In this document: positions 25,207 through 33,989 of the stretch, piece by piece
How the letters are laid out: the number at the start of each line of letters is the position of its first letter
Position numbering within the stretch: the first letter of the stretch is position 1
Source of the DNA: Acidobacteriota bacterium
GTDB taxonomy: Bacteria; Acidobacteriota; Terriglobia; Acidiferrales; UBA7541
Length of the DNA: 64,000 bases
Direction of reading: 5' to 3'
Assembly: GCA_013286465.1 (NCBI GenBank)
Contig: JABDFR010000003.1
Span: forward strand, 1 to 64,000
Position numbers and translations under genes: made by a program
The notes under the pieces: generated by a model
What the model saw: the letters and a program-made list of their open reading frames with translations, nothing else
Told to the model about the DNA's origin: nothing
The model's database searches: none

Positions 25207-26472
25207 TTAATAGCCGCTAGGAATCGCCAGCGTGTCGATGAACGCTCCGCTTCTCGGACTCTCGTTCCAGACCTGCAGTCCGGTAACGAAGTAAAAGATG
25301 TATGCAGCCGCAAGCCCTCCGCTAGTCCCATAGATCGGGAAAACCGTCTGGCCGCCGACATCGTAGAAGTCGATGTCCTGCATCACCGCCCGGCCCCAGT
25401 GCGACAGATCCAGGAAGTCCACGCGCGTCGAGTTAGCGTTGATCGAAGACTTGATTGGAACGCCAGCCATCGTCTTCTCGCCCGTAAAGAGCAGATCGAC
25501 ATCGCTAGCGCGCCCTCCCGCTCCTTCCTTGATGATTTGCGAGATCGTGACGCCCAGTTGCTCCCAAGCATGCTCTTGCTCGAGCGACGTATACGCGATG
25601 AGCTTCCCAACTTGGCTAGTACCCAAAGCTTTGCGCACCTTGTTGATAGCCAGGCGTACAACTCCCGGCGTGAGTGCCGAGTTATTCCCTGCGACGCGTG
25701 GCGTCGCAAGTTCAACCGGATAAGTGGCGCGGTTAAGATTGAGCCAAGTCCCGGTCGTGGCGTTAGTCTGGTGGTAAAGAATCACAAAGAGTGAAACCGG
25801 CTGCGCTCCGGTCAAGCCGTCGTGTACGATAACGTCGTTTGCGGATGTACCACTAGGAACGTTGTCTACCGTAATCGTCCCCGCAAATGGGTCTACCGCG
25901 GTCACACTCGTGGTAACTCCAGCTGCCACATTGCGGTTGGTAGTAAGCGTCGGATCGTAGACCTGGATTGTCTGGTTGTAGTAAACGAGCACGCTGCCCG
26001 GGGGCTTCGCCATCGTAAAGGTGCTCCCAGAAATGCTCGCAATCGTACCTAAAACCCCATTTCCGTTCGTCTGCATTACCTTATCGAGGAACGCACGGAA
26101 CTGCTGCATGTTGTTCTTCACTTCGCGTTTGGCGGCGTTCTCAATCGCCTTCTCCGGCGAGTTCGACGCGTACTCCACCAACTTCGATATTTCCACCGCG
26201 TGGCGGAAAAAGATGGGCGTCACTTGCGCTACGTCATAAGTCGTTCCCGACCCACGACCCAGATCTCCACCATCGAGGTTGGCCAGGCCCGGCTTGCCTC
26301 CCGGACGGATTTGCAGCGGGAGGCGCATGTTGCGCGAGCTTACGCGCTCCGCATCGCCACGCTGCTGAATCATCGTCAGCAGTATGTCGTCGCGCTCATA
26401 AAGCAGCGGCAACTTGTCGCGGACCTTTTCGAGTTGGAGCGCAACTGTCTGTGCATTTTGCATTTGTGCCAT
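25207..26472 (-). CDS. Major capsid protein (HK97-fold)
   Basis: 421 aa. The N-terminal arm contains the helical LEKVRDKLPLLYERDDILLTMIQQR. This is followed by the GGKPGLANLDGGDLGRGSGTTYDV region, a Ser/Thr β insertion (about 150-240) and a C-terminal axial domain beginning near VRLAINKVRKALGTSQVGKLIAYTSLEQEHAWEQLGV and ending in GTSGGLAAAYIFYFVTGLQVWNESPRSGAFIDTLAIPSGY. Position after the scaffold-like gene and before the small head protein is that of phage capsid genes. There is no protease upstream, so processing is uncertain; scaffold-type assembly is likely. GGGGAG lies upstream of the ATG. The family assignment is by layout and overall character. Confidence 0.75.
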   Translation of the reverse strand: MAQMQNAQTVALQLEKVRDKLPLLYERDDILLTMIQQRGDAERVSSRNMRLPLQIRPGGKPGLANLDGGDLGRGSGTTYDVAQVTPIFFRHAVEISKLVEYASNSPEKAIENAAKREVKNNMQQFRAFLDKVMQTNGNGVLGTIASISGSTFTMAKPPGSVLVYYNQTIQVYDPTLTTNRNVAAGVTTSVTAVDPFAGTITVDNVPSGTSANDVIVHDGLTGAQPVSLFVILYHQTNATTGTWLNLNRATYPVELATPRVAGNNSALTPGVVRLAINKVRKALGTSQVGKLIAYTSLEQEHAWEQLGVTISQIIKEGAGGRASDVDLLFTGEKTMAGVPIKSSINANSTRVDFLDLSHWGRAVMQDIDFYDVGGQTVFPIYGTSGGLAAAYIFYFVTGLQVWNESPRSGAFIDTLAIPSGY

Positions 26473-26926
26473 AGCTTGTAACTCCCCTTGGGTGGATTTT
26501 TAATTGCGGTGGTGTCCTTGACGGATGAGAAGTGATCTATCAAAAATCAGTCGCGGCGAGAGCACGCGCCATCAGACGGCTCACCCTCCTCGGACATTCG
26601 GGCTCGCCGTCCTAGTGGTACGCGAGATATCCGGTGCGATCCGCGCGGTCATTTTCCCGCGCCCTATTGTGTTGAGCGATTACTTACCGGTTTGGCTCGC
26701 ATACCAAGAATTTTCGTCCGAGTCTCGGAATCCTGTTGACGCGGGGTTTCCTTCGCGCTCTGATGCAAGCGTCGAGCTTGTGTCCTGTGCTGAGAGGCAG
26801 TTTCGGCGCCGCGCACTCGGGGCTGCCAAATTCGCCGCAGCGTAGTCTTGGGAATTATGATAGTTTGTGGCAGCACCCGCCGTCCCCGGGCCTGCCACAG
26901 ATGGATATGTGTCGCCCGGAGGGCGT
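26473..26926. other. Divergent region between capsid gene and exported-protein gene
   Basis: 454 bp that must contain promoters for both directions. Short open frames occur but have no gene-like translation. A GGCTCACCCTCC...ATTCGGGCTCGCC stretch near 26578-26610 may be a degenerate piece of the hairpin-repeat family. No consensus promoter was found by eye. Confidence 0.4.
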
Positions 26927-27634
26927 ATGAAGCGAGGTTTCACCCGGTTCGTTCCGCTCGTCGTCTTGGCTATCTCGGCAGTCGCGCTTCCATTGCACGC
27001 CCAAGGCAACGGGAATTTCTGCGGCTCCAGCCAAACGATGGCCGTGAAGTGTTACGTAAGGAATGCCTTAGAAACGAGTACCGTCAATCTACCTTCCGGC
27101 GTGACGACCCAACAATATCAAGCCTATGGCGTCGCCGTTTTGCGGATTTTGCAATCGGGCCACACCTATTTCATGGTCTTGGGTACGTCTGCTGCTATCT
27201 CTGACGCGATGCCACCTGGAAACAGCGATGGGTCAGCAAATCAGGCCGCCCAAGATGCAGCCGTGAATTCAATCGTGGACGCGGCACTAACCAACGGTCT
27301 GATCACATTACCCAGCAACGTCACCGAATCACAGGTCCAGGAATTTGCACGCGACACCACCGACAAGATGGATACGAACGACGGTCCATCGTTCTCACCC
27401 GGGGGCGTCCTTCGCCTAATTGACTCCTACCTCGTCACTTACACCGATTCGAACGGGATCGTGGACTGGACCTCAGTAAACAGCGCCATGAATACCGCCG
27501 TAACCAACATGATCAGCTCCGGGATGGTTAAGATCCCAGCCAGCATGACGGTTGCCCAAATGTCCCAATTCGCGGTCGGAGTCGCCCAGGCTATCGAGAC
27601 TTACAAGACGGCCACAAATCGAAAAAGTTTATAA
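26927..27634 (+). CDS. Small exported protein of unknown function inserted between phage genes
   Basis: 235 aa from the ATG at 26927, preferred because GGAGG lies 4 nt upstream and it opens a signal peptide (MKRGFTRFVPLVVLAISAVALPLHAQ). The mature part has one Cys pair (NFCGSSQTMAVKCYVRNALE). It contains two similar blocks built from a LPSxV motif and helices, beginning VNLPSGVTTQQYQAYGVAVLRIL and ITLPSNVTESQVQEFARDTTDKM, plus a third echo VKIPASMTVAQMSQFAVGVAQAI. So it is an internally repeated helical domain. Family not recognised. It lies on the plus strand, divergent from the capsid gene and convergent with the scaffold gene. Confidence 0.65.
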   Translation: MKRGFTRFVPLVVLAISAVALPLHAQGNGNFCGSSQTMAVKCYVRNALETSTVNLPSGVTTQQYQAYGVAVLRILQSGHTYFMVLGTSAAISDAMPPGNSDGSANQAAQDAAVNSIVDAALTNGLITLPSNVTESQVQEFARDTTDKMDTNDGPSFSPGGVLRLIDSYLVTYTDSNGIVDWTSVNSAMNTAVTNMISSGMVKIPASMTVAQMSQFAVGVAQAIETYKTATNRKSL

Positions 27635-27677
27635 TTGCACAGAGGGCGACCGCGCTAGACGCGGAGATCACAGATCG

Positions 27678-27713
27678 GCGAGGGAGCTTTCAACCCTCCC
27701 GCTCTTCGGCCAC
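27678..27713. repeat. GGGAGGG-family hairpin repeat, copy 2
   Basis: GCGAGGGAGC-TTTCA-ACCCTCCCGC followed by TCTTCGGCCACG. It lies between two convergent genes, so it could also stop transcription from both sides. Confidence 0.7.
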
Positions 27714-27753
27714 GAGAATGAGCGCCGCTCCCGCTTCTCGCCAGATTCGAACT

Positions 27754-28908
27754 TCACATATTCAGGATGTCGTTGTCGCTCATTCTCCGGTAATCGATAT
27801 CCTTCGGCATCAAAGCGCGAGGATTATCTCCACCCGGTGCCCCGCCGGCTATATCTACTCTCTTCGCTGCATTGCGCTGGCGCTCCTGCCGCGTGCTCGC
27901 ATGTGCTACGACTCCGTTAGTCCACTCACTCAGCACTCGTTTTGCAATTCCGGGCAACGCCTGTTTGGCCCGGCCCACCACCATCCCTACAATTGCACGT
28001 TGATTGTCCGCCGTATGTTGGCCGTTTCTAAACGCTTGACGGAGCTGTTGACCAAACGCACGATTTGATTGCAATGAGGCATCGATCGCCCGGTAGATTT
28101 CGCCCGTTAACCTCTGTCGCGTGTTCTTTGGCGTGCCCTCGGGCAGTAGGCGATCGAGCTGTGATTGAATCGAGCTGAGGACGCCTTCGACCGCCGCGGC
28201 GTTAGTTTCGTGAAAGAAAGTATGTTCCTGCGCAGCGTTCATCGACAGATTCTCCTCCGGCTGGTGCAAAGGAGCCCCGTCAGGCGTTGCCAACGATCCG
28301 CCGTTTGTCGACGGTTGCGCTTGGGCAGAATTCCCAAAAGCAGTCGGATCGGCTGGCAGTCGATCTCTCTCCGCAGATGCTGTCATCGCGTTCATCATCT
28401 GCGCCAGGCTTCGGAACGCATTCGGGTTCAATCGATAGATTGCCGCAGCCAGCTCCGCGTGCGATTCCGGCCGGTTGCTGAAGAACAGCGCGTCGATCCG
28501 CGCCAAATCTGCTACTTGGGTGTTCGCGGCGCGCGCATCATCCACGGTCGGGAACAGCTTCTGAATTTCCCGCGCTGATTCTATGTCAGGGAATATCTCT
28601 CGAAACGATTGGGCTTCGCGCCATGCATCGCGAAGCTCAGGGTTCGATTCGAAAATCGCCTGAAATTGCGCCGGCTCAGTTTGCCCCGTGTTTTGTTGCG
28701 TTTCGTTCCCCTGCCCGGGATGATTCACCTCAATGTCAAATACATCCCGGGCTAAGTTATCTGAAGAGGGCGGCGCGATGTGCGTCACAAGACCCAGAAT
28801 CTCGTCATCGCTAGGCCGATACGCAGTTGCGGTAGCAGGTGTGGGCGCCGCTACTTCTACTCGCAATGCTCCAGAATGGGACTGTGCCGGTGTAGTTGCT
28901 GCGTTCAT
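27754..28908 (-). CDS. Phage scaffold-like/head assembly protein
   Basis: 384 aa from the ATG at 28908, chosen because GGAGGGCGG precedes it; 53 extra residues are possible upstream but look non-coding. Acidic, Ala/Gln-rich and almost wholly helical: GLVTHIAPPSSDNLARDVFDIE, then coiled segments ELRDAWREAQSFREIFPDIESAREIQKLFP and EGVLSSIQSQLDRLLPEGTPKN, and a basic C-terminal region (QERQRNAAKRVDIAGG). No Cys. These traits and the position between portal and capsid genes are typical of scaffolding proteins, which bind capsid through a basic C-terminal helix. No catalytic protease triad is visible. Two PilZ genes intervene between it and the portal gene. Confidence 0.65.
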   Translation of the reverse strand: MNAATTPAQSHSGALRVEVAAPTPATATAYRPSDDEILGLVTHIAPPSSDNLARDVFDIEVNHPGQGNETQQNTGQTEPAQFQAIFESNPELRDAWREAQSFREIFPDIESAREIQKLFPTVDDARAANTQVADLARIDALFFSNRPESHAELAAAIYRLNPNAFRSLAQMMNAMTASAERDRLPADPTAFGNSAQAQPSTNGGSLATPDGAPLHQPEENLSMNAAQEHTFFHETNAAAVEGVLSSIQSQLDRLLPEGTPKNTRQRLTGEIYRAIDASLQSNRAFGQQLRQAFRNGQHTADNQRAIVGMVVGRAKQALPGIAKRVLSEWTNGVVAHASTRQERQRNAAKRVDIAGGAPGGDNPRALMPKDIDYRRMSDNDILNM

Positions 28909-28995
28909 ATTTCCGCCCTCCGCCTTGTCGCTTCCCTTCCCAGATGGTTCTCCGCAGGCCCTAACGCTTCTCCTGCTCATGCCGATGTGATTTGT

Positions 28996-29826
28996 GTGTC
29001 TAACTCCGACAAAACCATTCCTGTAACCCCGCACGAACCCCGCGGCGCCGAACGTCGAAAGCATCACCGTGTGAAAGTCTCGCTTCCCGTCCGCATTCGC
29101 GGCGGCATTGGCACCGCCGACCCGTTCGAAGACCTAGTAAAGACGACCGACGTCGCTCGCGAAGGCCTGCTCATCGAAACATCCCGCAGCGGATACTACG
29201 CCGGCCAATCTCTTGAGGTAACTTATCCCTACAGCAATGAAGCCGATGCTATCAATACCCCAAAGCGGGCCACTGTCGTACGTGCCTCTACAACCTCGGC
29301 CTTTGGCTTCGCGGTGGCCCTGAAGATCGAACAAGGCCGAGTAGAGCCAGCGCTAGAAAAACGCGAAAAGTCTCCGTCAGGCGCCCAACGACTCGCCGGG
29401 TCAGTACATGTTCTCGTCGTAGATTCAGACGTCCTCGAGGGCGAAAAACTAAGAATCATGCTTGAAGAGGACGGCTACCTAGTTGCAAGCGCTGCAACCG
29501 CGCAAGCAGCTTTTGACGTAATCAAGTCAGACTCGCCTGACGTAATCGTCTCTGAGGTTGAATGCGGTGAGCCCTCTGGGCATGACCTCTGCGCAATCGT
29601 GAAAAAGAGCGAGCGTCACAAGCACATCCCGGTGATTTTGATGATGCGCTCCGCGTCCCCGGCGGATTACGCAACTAGCCATGAACTGGGTGCTGTGGTT
29701 TGCCTCGCTAAGCCTTTCAAACCAGAGCGCTTACTACACGTAGTGCACTTGGTGGCGCCGCCGCCATCTCAGAGATCAGCCTACAGCGCCCAATTTAATA
29801 TCGCCTCATTCGTCAGGACCGCATAG
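28996..29826 (+). CDS. PilZ-receiver fusion protein (copy A)
   Basis: About 276 aa from the GTG at 28996. The start is uncertain, as no good ribosome site is visible and the longer frame overlaps the scaffold gene. Residues 18-112 are a PilZ-type domain: basic ERRKHHRVKV, then the second motif as DVAREG, in which Ala replaces the usual Ser of DxSxxG. Residues 137-255 are a CheY-like receiver (VHVLVVDSD…AKPF). Position E187 (DVIVSEVECGEPSG) occupies the phospho-acceptor site where Asp is expected. The c-di-GMP motif is therefore imperfect and phosphorylation is unlikely. It ends VAPPPSQRSAY like copy B. Plus-strand within the minus-strand late operon; probably host-derived regulator. A motility, adhesion or polysaccharide role is typical of PilZ. 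Confidence 0.8.
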   Translation: MSNSDKTIPVTPHEPRGAERRKHHRVKVSLPVRIRGGIGTADPFEDLVKTTDVAREGLLIETSRSGYYAGQSLEVTYPYSNEADAINTPKRATVVRASTTSAFGFAVALKIEQGRVEPALEKREKSPSGAQRLAGSVHVLVVDSDVLEGEKLRIMLEEDGYLVASAATAQAAFDVIKSDSPDVIVSEVECGEPSGHDLCAIVKKSERHKHIPVILMMRSASPADYATSHELGAVVCLAKPFKPERLLHVVHLVAPPPSQRSAYSAQFNIASFVRTA

Positions 29827-30028
29827 CGCCTCGATCGGTTTTCAAAATCACCTGACTAGCGCAATTACAAATTCATCCACAGGCGTTCGGAAAAGTTACC
29901 CTCTATAACGGAAGTACTATGGCTTGCCCGCCGCAATCCATCTATAAATAGATTGAGTGTGAAGCGCCGGCGCGCCGGTGCTCGGCGCCAGTTTGTTCAC
30001 GCTCTTCTTGAATGAGGCTCATGTTCCG

Positions 30029-30862
30029 ATGAATCCGACGAATCCAGCCGAAACCGCTTCCGCACCCCCGAAGCCTGTCGTAACCAGCGCTGACCGGCGC
30101 CGCCGGAAACGCGCCAAAATCACAGCGCAAGTTCACGTCCGCGGCGGCATCGGCACGATCAACACGTTCGAAGATCTCTGCACCAGCATCGATGTGTCTC
30201 GCGATGGCCTGCTCTTCACCACCATTCGTAAAGACTATTGGGTCGGCCAAATTCTCGACGTTACTTTTCCATATTCTTCCGCAGCCACCGCGATCAATAC
30301 TTCGCAGCGCGCCAAGATCGTCCGCATGTTCGAGACTCGAGACGGCAGGCCGGCGGTCGCCGTCCATTTCGACGCGGCGGCAAATCGCGACACAAAACTA
30401 CCGGCCGGCACTCGAGTAGCCGCACAAACCTTCGCGCCACAGACAATGGTTCTGGCCGTCGAGTCCGACGAGCGCCTAGCGGAAACTATGCGCTCCCTCC
30501 TACAGCAGGACGGCTATCACGTAGTCATCGTCAAAAACGCCAAGCAAGCGCTCGATGTACTGAAAACTACCGTTCCCGCTGTGATTCTCGCAGAATTTGA
30601 AGGCGAGGAGCTTGGCGGTCAAGATCTCTGTCTCATCGTAAAAAAAGACGAGCGCCTGAAACACATCCCGGTGATCCTAATCACGCAAGCCGCGCAACCC
30701 GCTGATTATTCCACCAGCCACCAATACGGCGCGGTAGTCTGCATGGCTAAGCCGTTCAAGCCAGAAAGATTGCAGCACGTAGTTCGCCTAGTAGCCCCGC
30801 CCCCATCGCAAAGATCCGCCTACGGCGCAAAACTAGGCTTCGGCGTAGAAAGAAGCCTTTAG
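30029..30862 (+). CDS. PilZ-receiver fusion protein (copy B)
   Basis: 277 aa from the ATG at 30029. A paralogue of copy A, 200 bp upstream on the same strand. PilZ domain at about 22-118: DRRRRKRAKITAQVHVRGG and a complete DVSRDG (55-60), so c-di-GMP binding is more likely here. Receiver at about 140-258 (TMVLAVESDE … AKPFKPERL). The acceptor position is again Glu (E189 in PAVILAEFEG). The shared receiver end (LVAPPPSQRSAY) and the high similarity suggest duplication. Glu at this site can mimic phosphorylation and lock the receiver on, or mark a pseudo-receiver; which applies is not shown. It ends 60 bp before the portal gene 3' end, with a hairpin repeat in between. Confidence 0.83.
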   Translation: MNPTNPAETASAPPKPVVTSADRRRRKRAKITAQVHVRGGIGTINTFEDLCTSIDVSRDGLLFTTIRKDYWVGQILDVTFPYSSAATAINTSQRAKIVRMFETRDGRPAVAVHFDAAANRDTKLPAGTRVAAQTFAPQTMVLAVESDERLAETMRSLLQQDGYHVVIVKNAKQALDVLKTTVPAVILAEFEGEELGGQDLCLIVKKDERLKHIPVILITQAAQPADYSTSHQYGAVVCMAKPFKPERLQHVVRLVAPPPSQRSAYGAKLGFGVERSL

Positions 30863-30870
30863 CCTTCAGT

Positions 30871-30905
30871 AGGGGAGGGTGCTTTAGCCCTCCCGATTTT
30901 CGTCC
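30871..30905. repeat. GGGAGGG-family hairpin repeat, copy 3
   Basis: AGGGGAGGGT-GCTTTA-GCCCTCCCGA followed by TTTTCGTCC, between the convergent PilZ and portal genes. Confidence 0.75.
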
Positions 30906-30922
30906 CTCTTGCCTTCCGTCAT

Positions 30923-33427
30923 TTATTGCGAACCGGTAGCGCCAGACGAATTCTGACCATCCGCCCCCGGAGCTATCTGCTGCTTCAAAAACTGCTGATG
31001 CAACAAAGCATGCGCCCGAACATTCGCATACCCAGCCGGCGACTCAATCTTAGCCACCTGCCCCGAATCGCTACTAAACCACCGCTTACAAGTAGCCAAC
31101 TCCACCGCGTGATCGTCCGCAAATGCATCCGGCAAAATACTCGGCAAAATCGTTTCCACCCCAGTTCTTGGATCTCGATGCAGCAAAGGCTGCTCAACCA
31201 CCAATTGAGCAATTTCGCGGAACTGTTTCGTCCGCGCTTCCTCGTCAGGGATTACAATCTCCTCAAGTCCAATCAATCGCTTAATCAAAGCCACATTTTC
31301 CGGATGCGCCAGAATCTGCTGCAGCTGCGGGTCGGGACTTCCCAAAAGTTGCAGAAGCACCGCCCTCTGTTGTGACCAGAGCGTCGGGTACTGCTCATCA
31401 GTCTCAGGATAAGAAAACAAATTCCCCTTCAAGTCCGCCAATCGAATCCACTTCGATTCAAAAGCCGACCCCGCCCCAAGCAAAGTCGTCTCCACATCAC
31501 TTGGCCGATTCTTCCGGAAACAATCCACCGCCAGCAACATCACGTCCGAGTGAAAGAACTTCATTCTCCGCCACACCAGTCCGATCCGCCCCATAGCCTG
31601 GTCGCGGGCCATTGAGTAGCCGGCCGCCGTGTCGGTGTTAGCCATTGCCCCGCCAAAGAGCGCCGGAAATGCCCCCGTCAAGAATTGCGCCACCGGTCCC
31701 ATCAAATTAGCCGAGTGCATCGCCAGATCAGGAGGAATTTGTGCCGGCGCCGGCTGAAAAAATCCCGACGCCAATGATTGCCCAGGTTTCGCCCGCGCCG
31801 GATAATGCGCGCCCGGTTCAGCCGTGGTGGATTGCAGCGCGTCAAAATCAAGCACTTCGCTATCCGCGTAAATCGGCGGGATCCCGTATTCGTAAGTTTC
31901 AATCTGAATATTCGAAAGAGTATTAAACCGTTCCTGCACCGAAATCAGCGCATCGCCCAGCGCCGGACGACCAGTCGATCCATCCCCCGGAAGCGCATGC
32001 AACACGCGCCAGTGATCGTCCATGTTCTCGCTTCGCGCCTCGCAGTATGTGTCCCCCGCAAACGCGACATAGCACCCATCCGGAAACAACGCCAGTAATT
32101 CGTCCCGCAACTTTTTATCTTCCAACTGGTAAAACGCCCACGGCCGCAACCACGTTCGCTGGAACGTGATCAAGTTCATGTTGTAGTCGCCGCCCTCGGT
32201 CAAAGGCCCGCCCTGCGACTGCGCCAACCGCGCCAGCCTCTCGTACTGCACCGCCCCGCTAGCCACGGGTGGTCCAATTTTATCCGCCGCCTGCGGATAA
32301 GCAGCTTTCAAGCGCGCCTGATGCACTTCCATATTCCACTGCAGGAACGGGTACTCATGCATCTCGTTAGCCCAAGGCGGAGTTTTCAGCTCCAATCCTC
32401 CGACGATGGTAACCACCTCTTGTCCGTTGGGGACTCGCAACCGAGTCTCGGCCGAAGGAATCGTAACTACGTCCGCAGGCACCCAATCTCCTAGTTCGAA
32501 TGCTGCACCGCAATCCGGGCAGATTCCCGGAGGGGGAGTAGGCGGCGTCACGGCCCCAGAGGCAGGGCTGATGGCTGGTGACGCGACACCGCCGGAAGGC
32601 AATAACGAGGCTCGAGATTCGATCTGATCCTGCAGGGGAGGGCCTTCTGACCCTCCCGCATTTCGGCCAGGCGAATTCGCTGCCTGCCCGCCCTGCTCAC
32701 CAACCACCACCCCACCGCAATCGCCGCACGACCAGTGCGCCCCACTCAACTCGACATCCCGCAACCCGATCTGCATCTCAGGATGGAATCCAAATCGCTG
32801 CCCATCCACCACATACCGCACATAAGCCCCAACTTTTCCGCTAGTCCAAAGCTGAAACGATTCATCCACGATCAAATTCCCGATGCGGTTGTTCCGCTCT
32901 ACCAGTTGCGCCACTTCAGTGGCCGATTTCGTCGCCGCAATATCCTCCTCTGCCTGCGCCGACTGCGGAAAAAAGCGCACCTGCGGCACATCCTGCGAAA
33001 GCACCGCGATGATCGATAACCCGAACGCCTGGTAAATGTTCGTTACGAACTCGTAGCGCGGCAAATCCTCCAAAGACGTCTCAGATGTAGTCGTTTGTTC
33101 GAACGGCAAATGCCAATTCTGATCTCGCTCGCTCCACCACAAATACTGCAGCCCGCGCCAAAATTGATGCGCCTTCTTGATCCGTCGAATTTCTTCCCGC
33201 CGCGAGAGTTCCGATTCACTCGTGAAATCCTGCACGATGCGCCGCAGCGCCGCTTGCAGCCGCTCCGGTAGGAACTCGTAATTCTCTCCGTAAGCCGCGG
33301 CTTCAAGATGCGAGACGGGGTCGTCGAGCAAAGCGGGCATAGTGTGCGCCGGCCCTTCGACCGGTACTACAGAAGCATCAGCGCCGGGAGCTTCGCCAGG
33401 AAAACGAATAGAAGAATCGTTAAGCAT
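30923..33427 (-). CDS. Phage portal protein with inserted zinc-ribbon segment
   Basis: 834 aa. Portal-type N-terminus with helical ARTEIRRIKKAHQFWRGLQYLWW-like character (RREEIRRIKKAHQFW), then a clip/stem region and an internal DALISVQERFNTLSNIQIE helix. The C-terminal part contains the LARDQAMGRIGLVWRRMK-like crown helices. Residues 234-306 contain two Cys pairs (C234/C237 and C303/C306) that would make a zinc ribbon. The loop between them is Pro/Ser/Gly-rich and includes a copy of the hairpin repeat, read in frame (residues about 253-265). GAGG lies 4 nt before the ATG. Portal rings form the DNA gate at one capsid vertex. The length exceeds the ~500-700 aa of many portals. Confidence 0.8.
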   Translation of the reverse strand: MLNDSSIRFPGEAPGADASVVPVEGPAHTMPALLDDPVSHLEAAAYGENYEFLPERLQAALRRIVQDFTSESELSRREEIRRIKKAHQFWRGLQYLWWSERDQNWHLPFEQTTTSETSLEDLPRYEFVTNIYQAFGLSIIAVLSQDVPQVRFFPQSAQAEEDIAATKSATEVAQLVERNNRIGNLIVDESFQLWTSGKVGAYVRYVVDGQRFGFHPEMQIGLRDVELSGAHWSCGDCGGVVVGEQGGQAANSPGRNAGGSEGPPLQDQIESRASLLPSGGVASPAISPASGAVTPPTPPPGICPDCGAAFELGDWVPADVVTIPSAETRLRVPNGQEVVTIVGGLELKTPPWANEMHEYPFLQWNMEVHQARLKAAYPQAADKIGPPVASGAVQYERLARLAQSQGGPLTEGGDYNMNLITFQRTWLRPWAFYQLEDKKLRDELLALFPDGCYVAFAGDTYCEARSENMDDHWRVLHALPGDGSTGRPALGDALISVQERFNTLSNIQIETYEYGIPPIYADSEVLDFDALQSTTAEPGAHYPARAKPGQSLASGFFQPAPAQIPPDLAMHSANLMGPVAQFLTGAFPALFGGAMANTDTAAGYSMARDQAMGRIGLVWRRMKFFHSDVMLLAVDCFRKNRPSDVETTLLGAGSAFESKWIRLADLKGNLFSYPETDEQYPTLWSQQRAVLLQLLGSPDPQLQQILAHPENVALIKRLIGLEEIVIPDEEARTKQFREIAQLVVEQPLLHRDPRTGVETILPSILPDAFADDHAVELATCKRWFSSDSGQVAKIESPAGYANVRAHALLHQQFLKQQIAPGADGQNSSGATGSQ
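32634..32670. repeat. GGGAGGG-family hairpin repeat, copy 4 (inside the portal gene)
   Basis: GGGGAGGGCC-TTCTG-ACCCTCCCGC followed by ATTTCGGCC. It is wholly inside the portal coding sequence without breaking the frame, unlike the other eight intergenic copies. Confidence 0.75.
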
Positions 33428-33508
33428 GCGACCTCGTAAATCTAGCTTGAGTGAACTATTTGAGTGAGATTACTTCGTAGAATAGCGTTTAAAGAACCCG
33501 CTCAACAC

Positions 33509-33967
33509 CTAGCCCCGTCTCGGCTGCATAGCGTCCGACTTATCTCGGTTGGTAATCTGCCTTATTTCCTCGATTTCCAGTATTCGGTTGATCTGCTGCC
33601 AACTTCGCCTCCGGTGCGCATTCGCCGGAAGCGCGATCCCCTGCCCTACAGCCGTCGGCATAGGCCCTTCACTTACGCCGGCCACCATCGAATTCCGCTG
33701 CTCTCTCGACTCGCCTGGTCGATGCCCGCTCGCCGCGGGCTTTTGCCCAATAGCCGGCGGTCCGCTGTGCCGAGCCTTTTTTTCGATCTCCGTGCGATGT
33801 TTCTCTCGCGCCACTCCCGCGTCCAGTCGCAACGGCGGCAGGCCCGCTATACTTAGAATCGAGTTCATCATCGCTCGATTCTCAATTCGCAACCGCGCGA
33901 CTTCGTCTTCCAACCCGCGCGCATACCGCGATTTGAAAAACTCTCGTAGATGTCTGCCCCAACTCAT
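33509..33967 (-). CDS. Phage protein with N-terminal coiled coil
   Basis: 152 aa. Residues 1-45 form a basic amphipathic helix and coiled coil (LREFFKSRYARGLEDEVARLRIENRAMMNSIL). After that comes a disordered Pro/Gly/Arg-rich middle with many charges, and a C-terminal helix (RRRSWQQINRILEIEEIRQITNRDKSD). No known family. It is tucked between TerL and the portal gene, where small assembly or head-closure factors are encoded. GAGG lies 13 nt upstream of the ATG, rather far. Confidence 0.55.
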   Translation of the reverse strand: MSWGRHLREFFKSRYARGLEDEVARLRIENRAMMNSILSIAGLPPLRLDAGVAREKHRTEIEKKARHSGPPAIGQKPAASGHRPGESREQRNSMVAGVSEGPMPTAVGQGIALPANAHRRRSWQQINRILEIEEIRQITNRDKSDAMQPRRG

Positions 33968-33989
33968 TTGAAATTAATTACCTCGCCGC

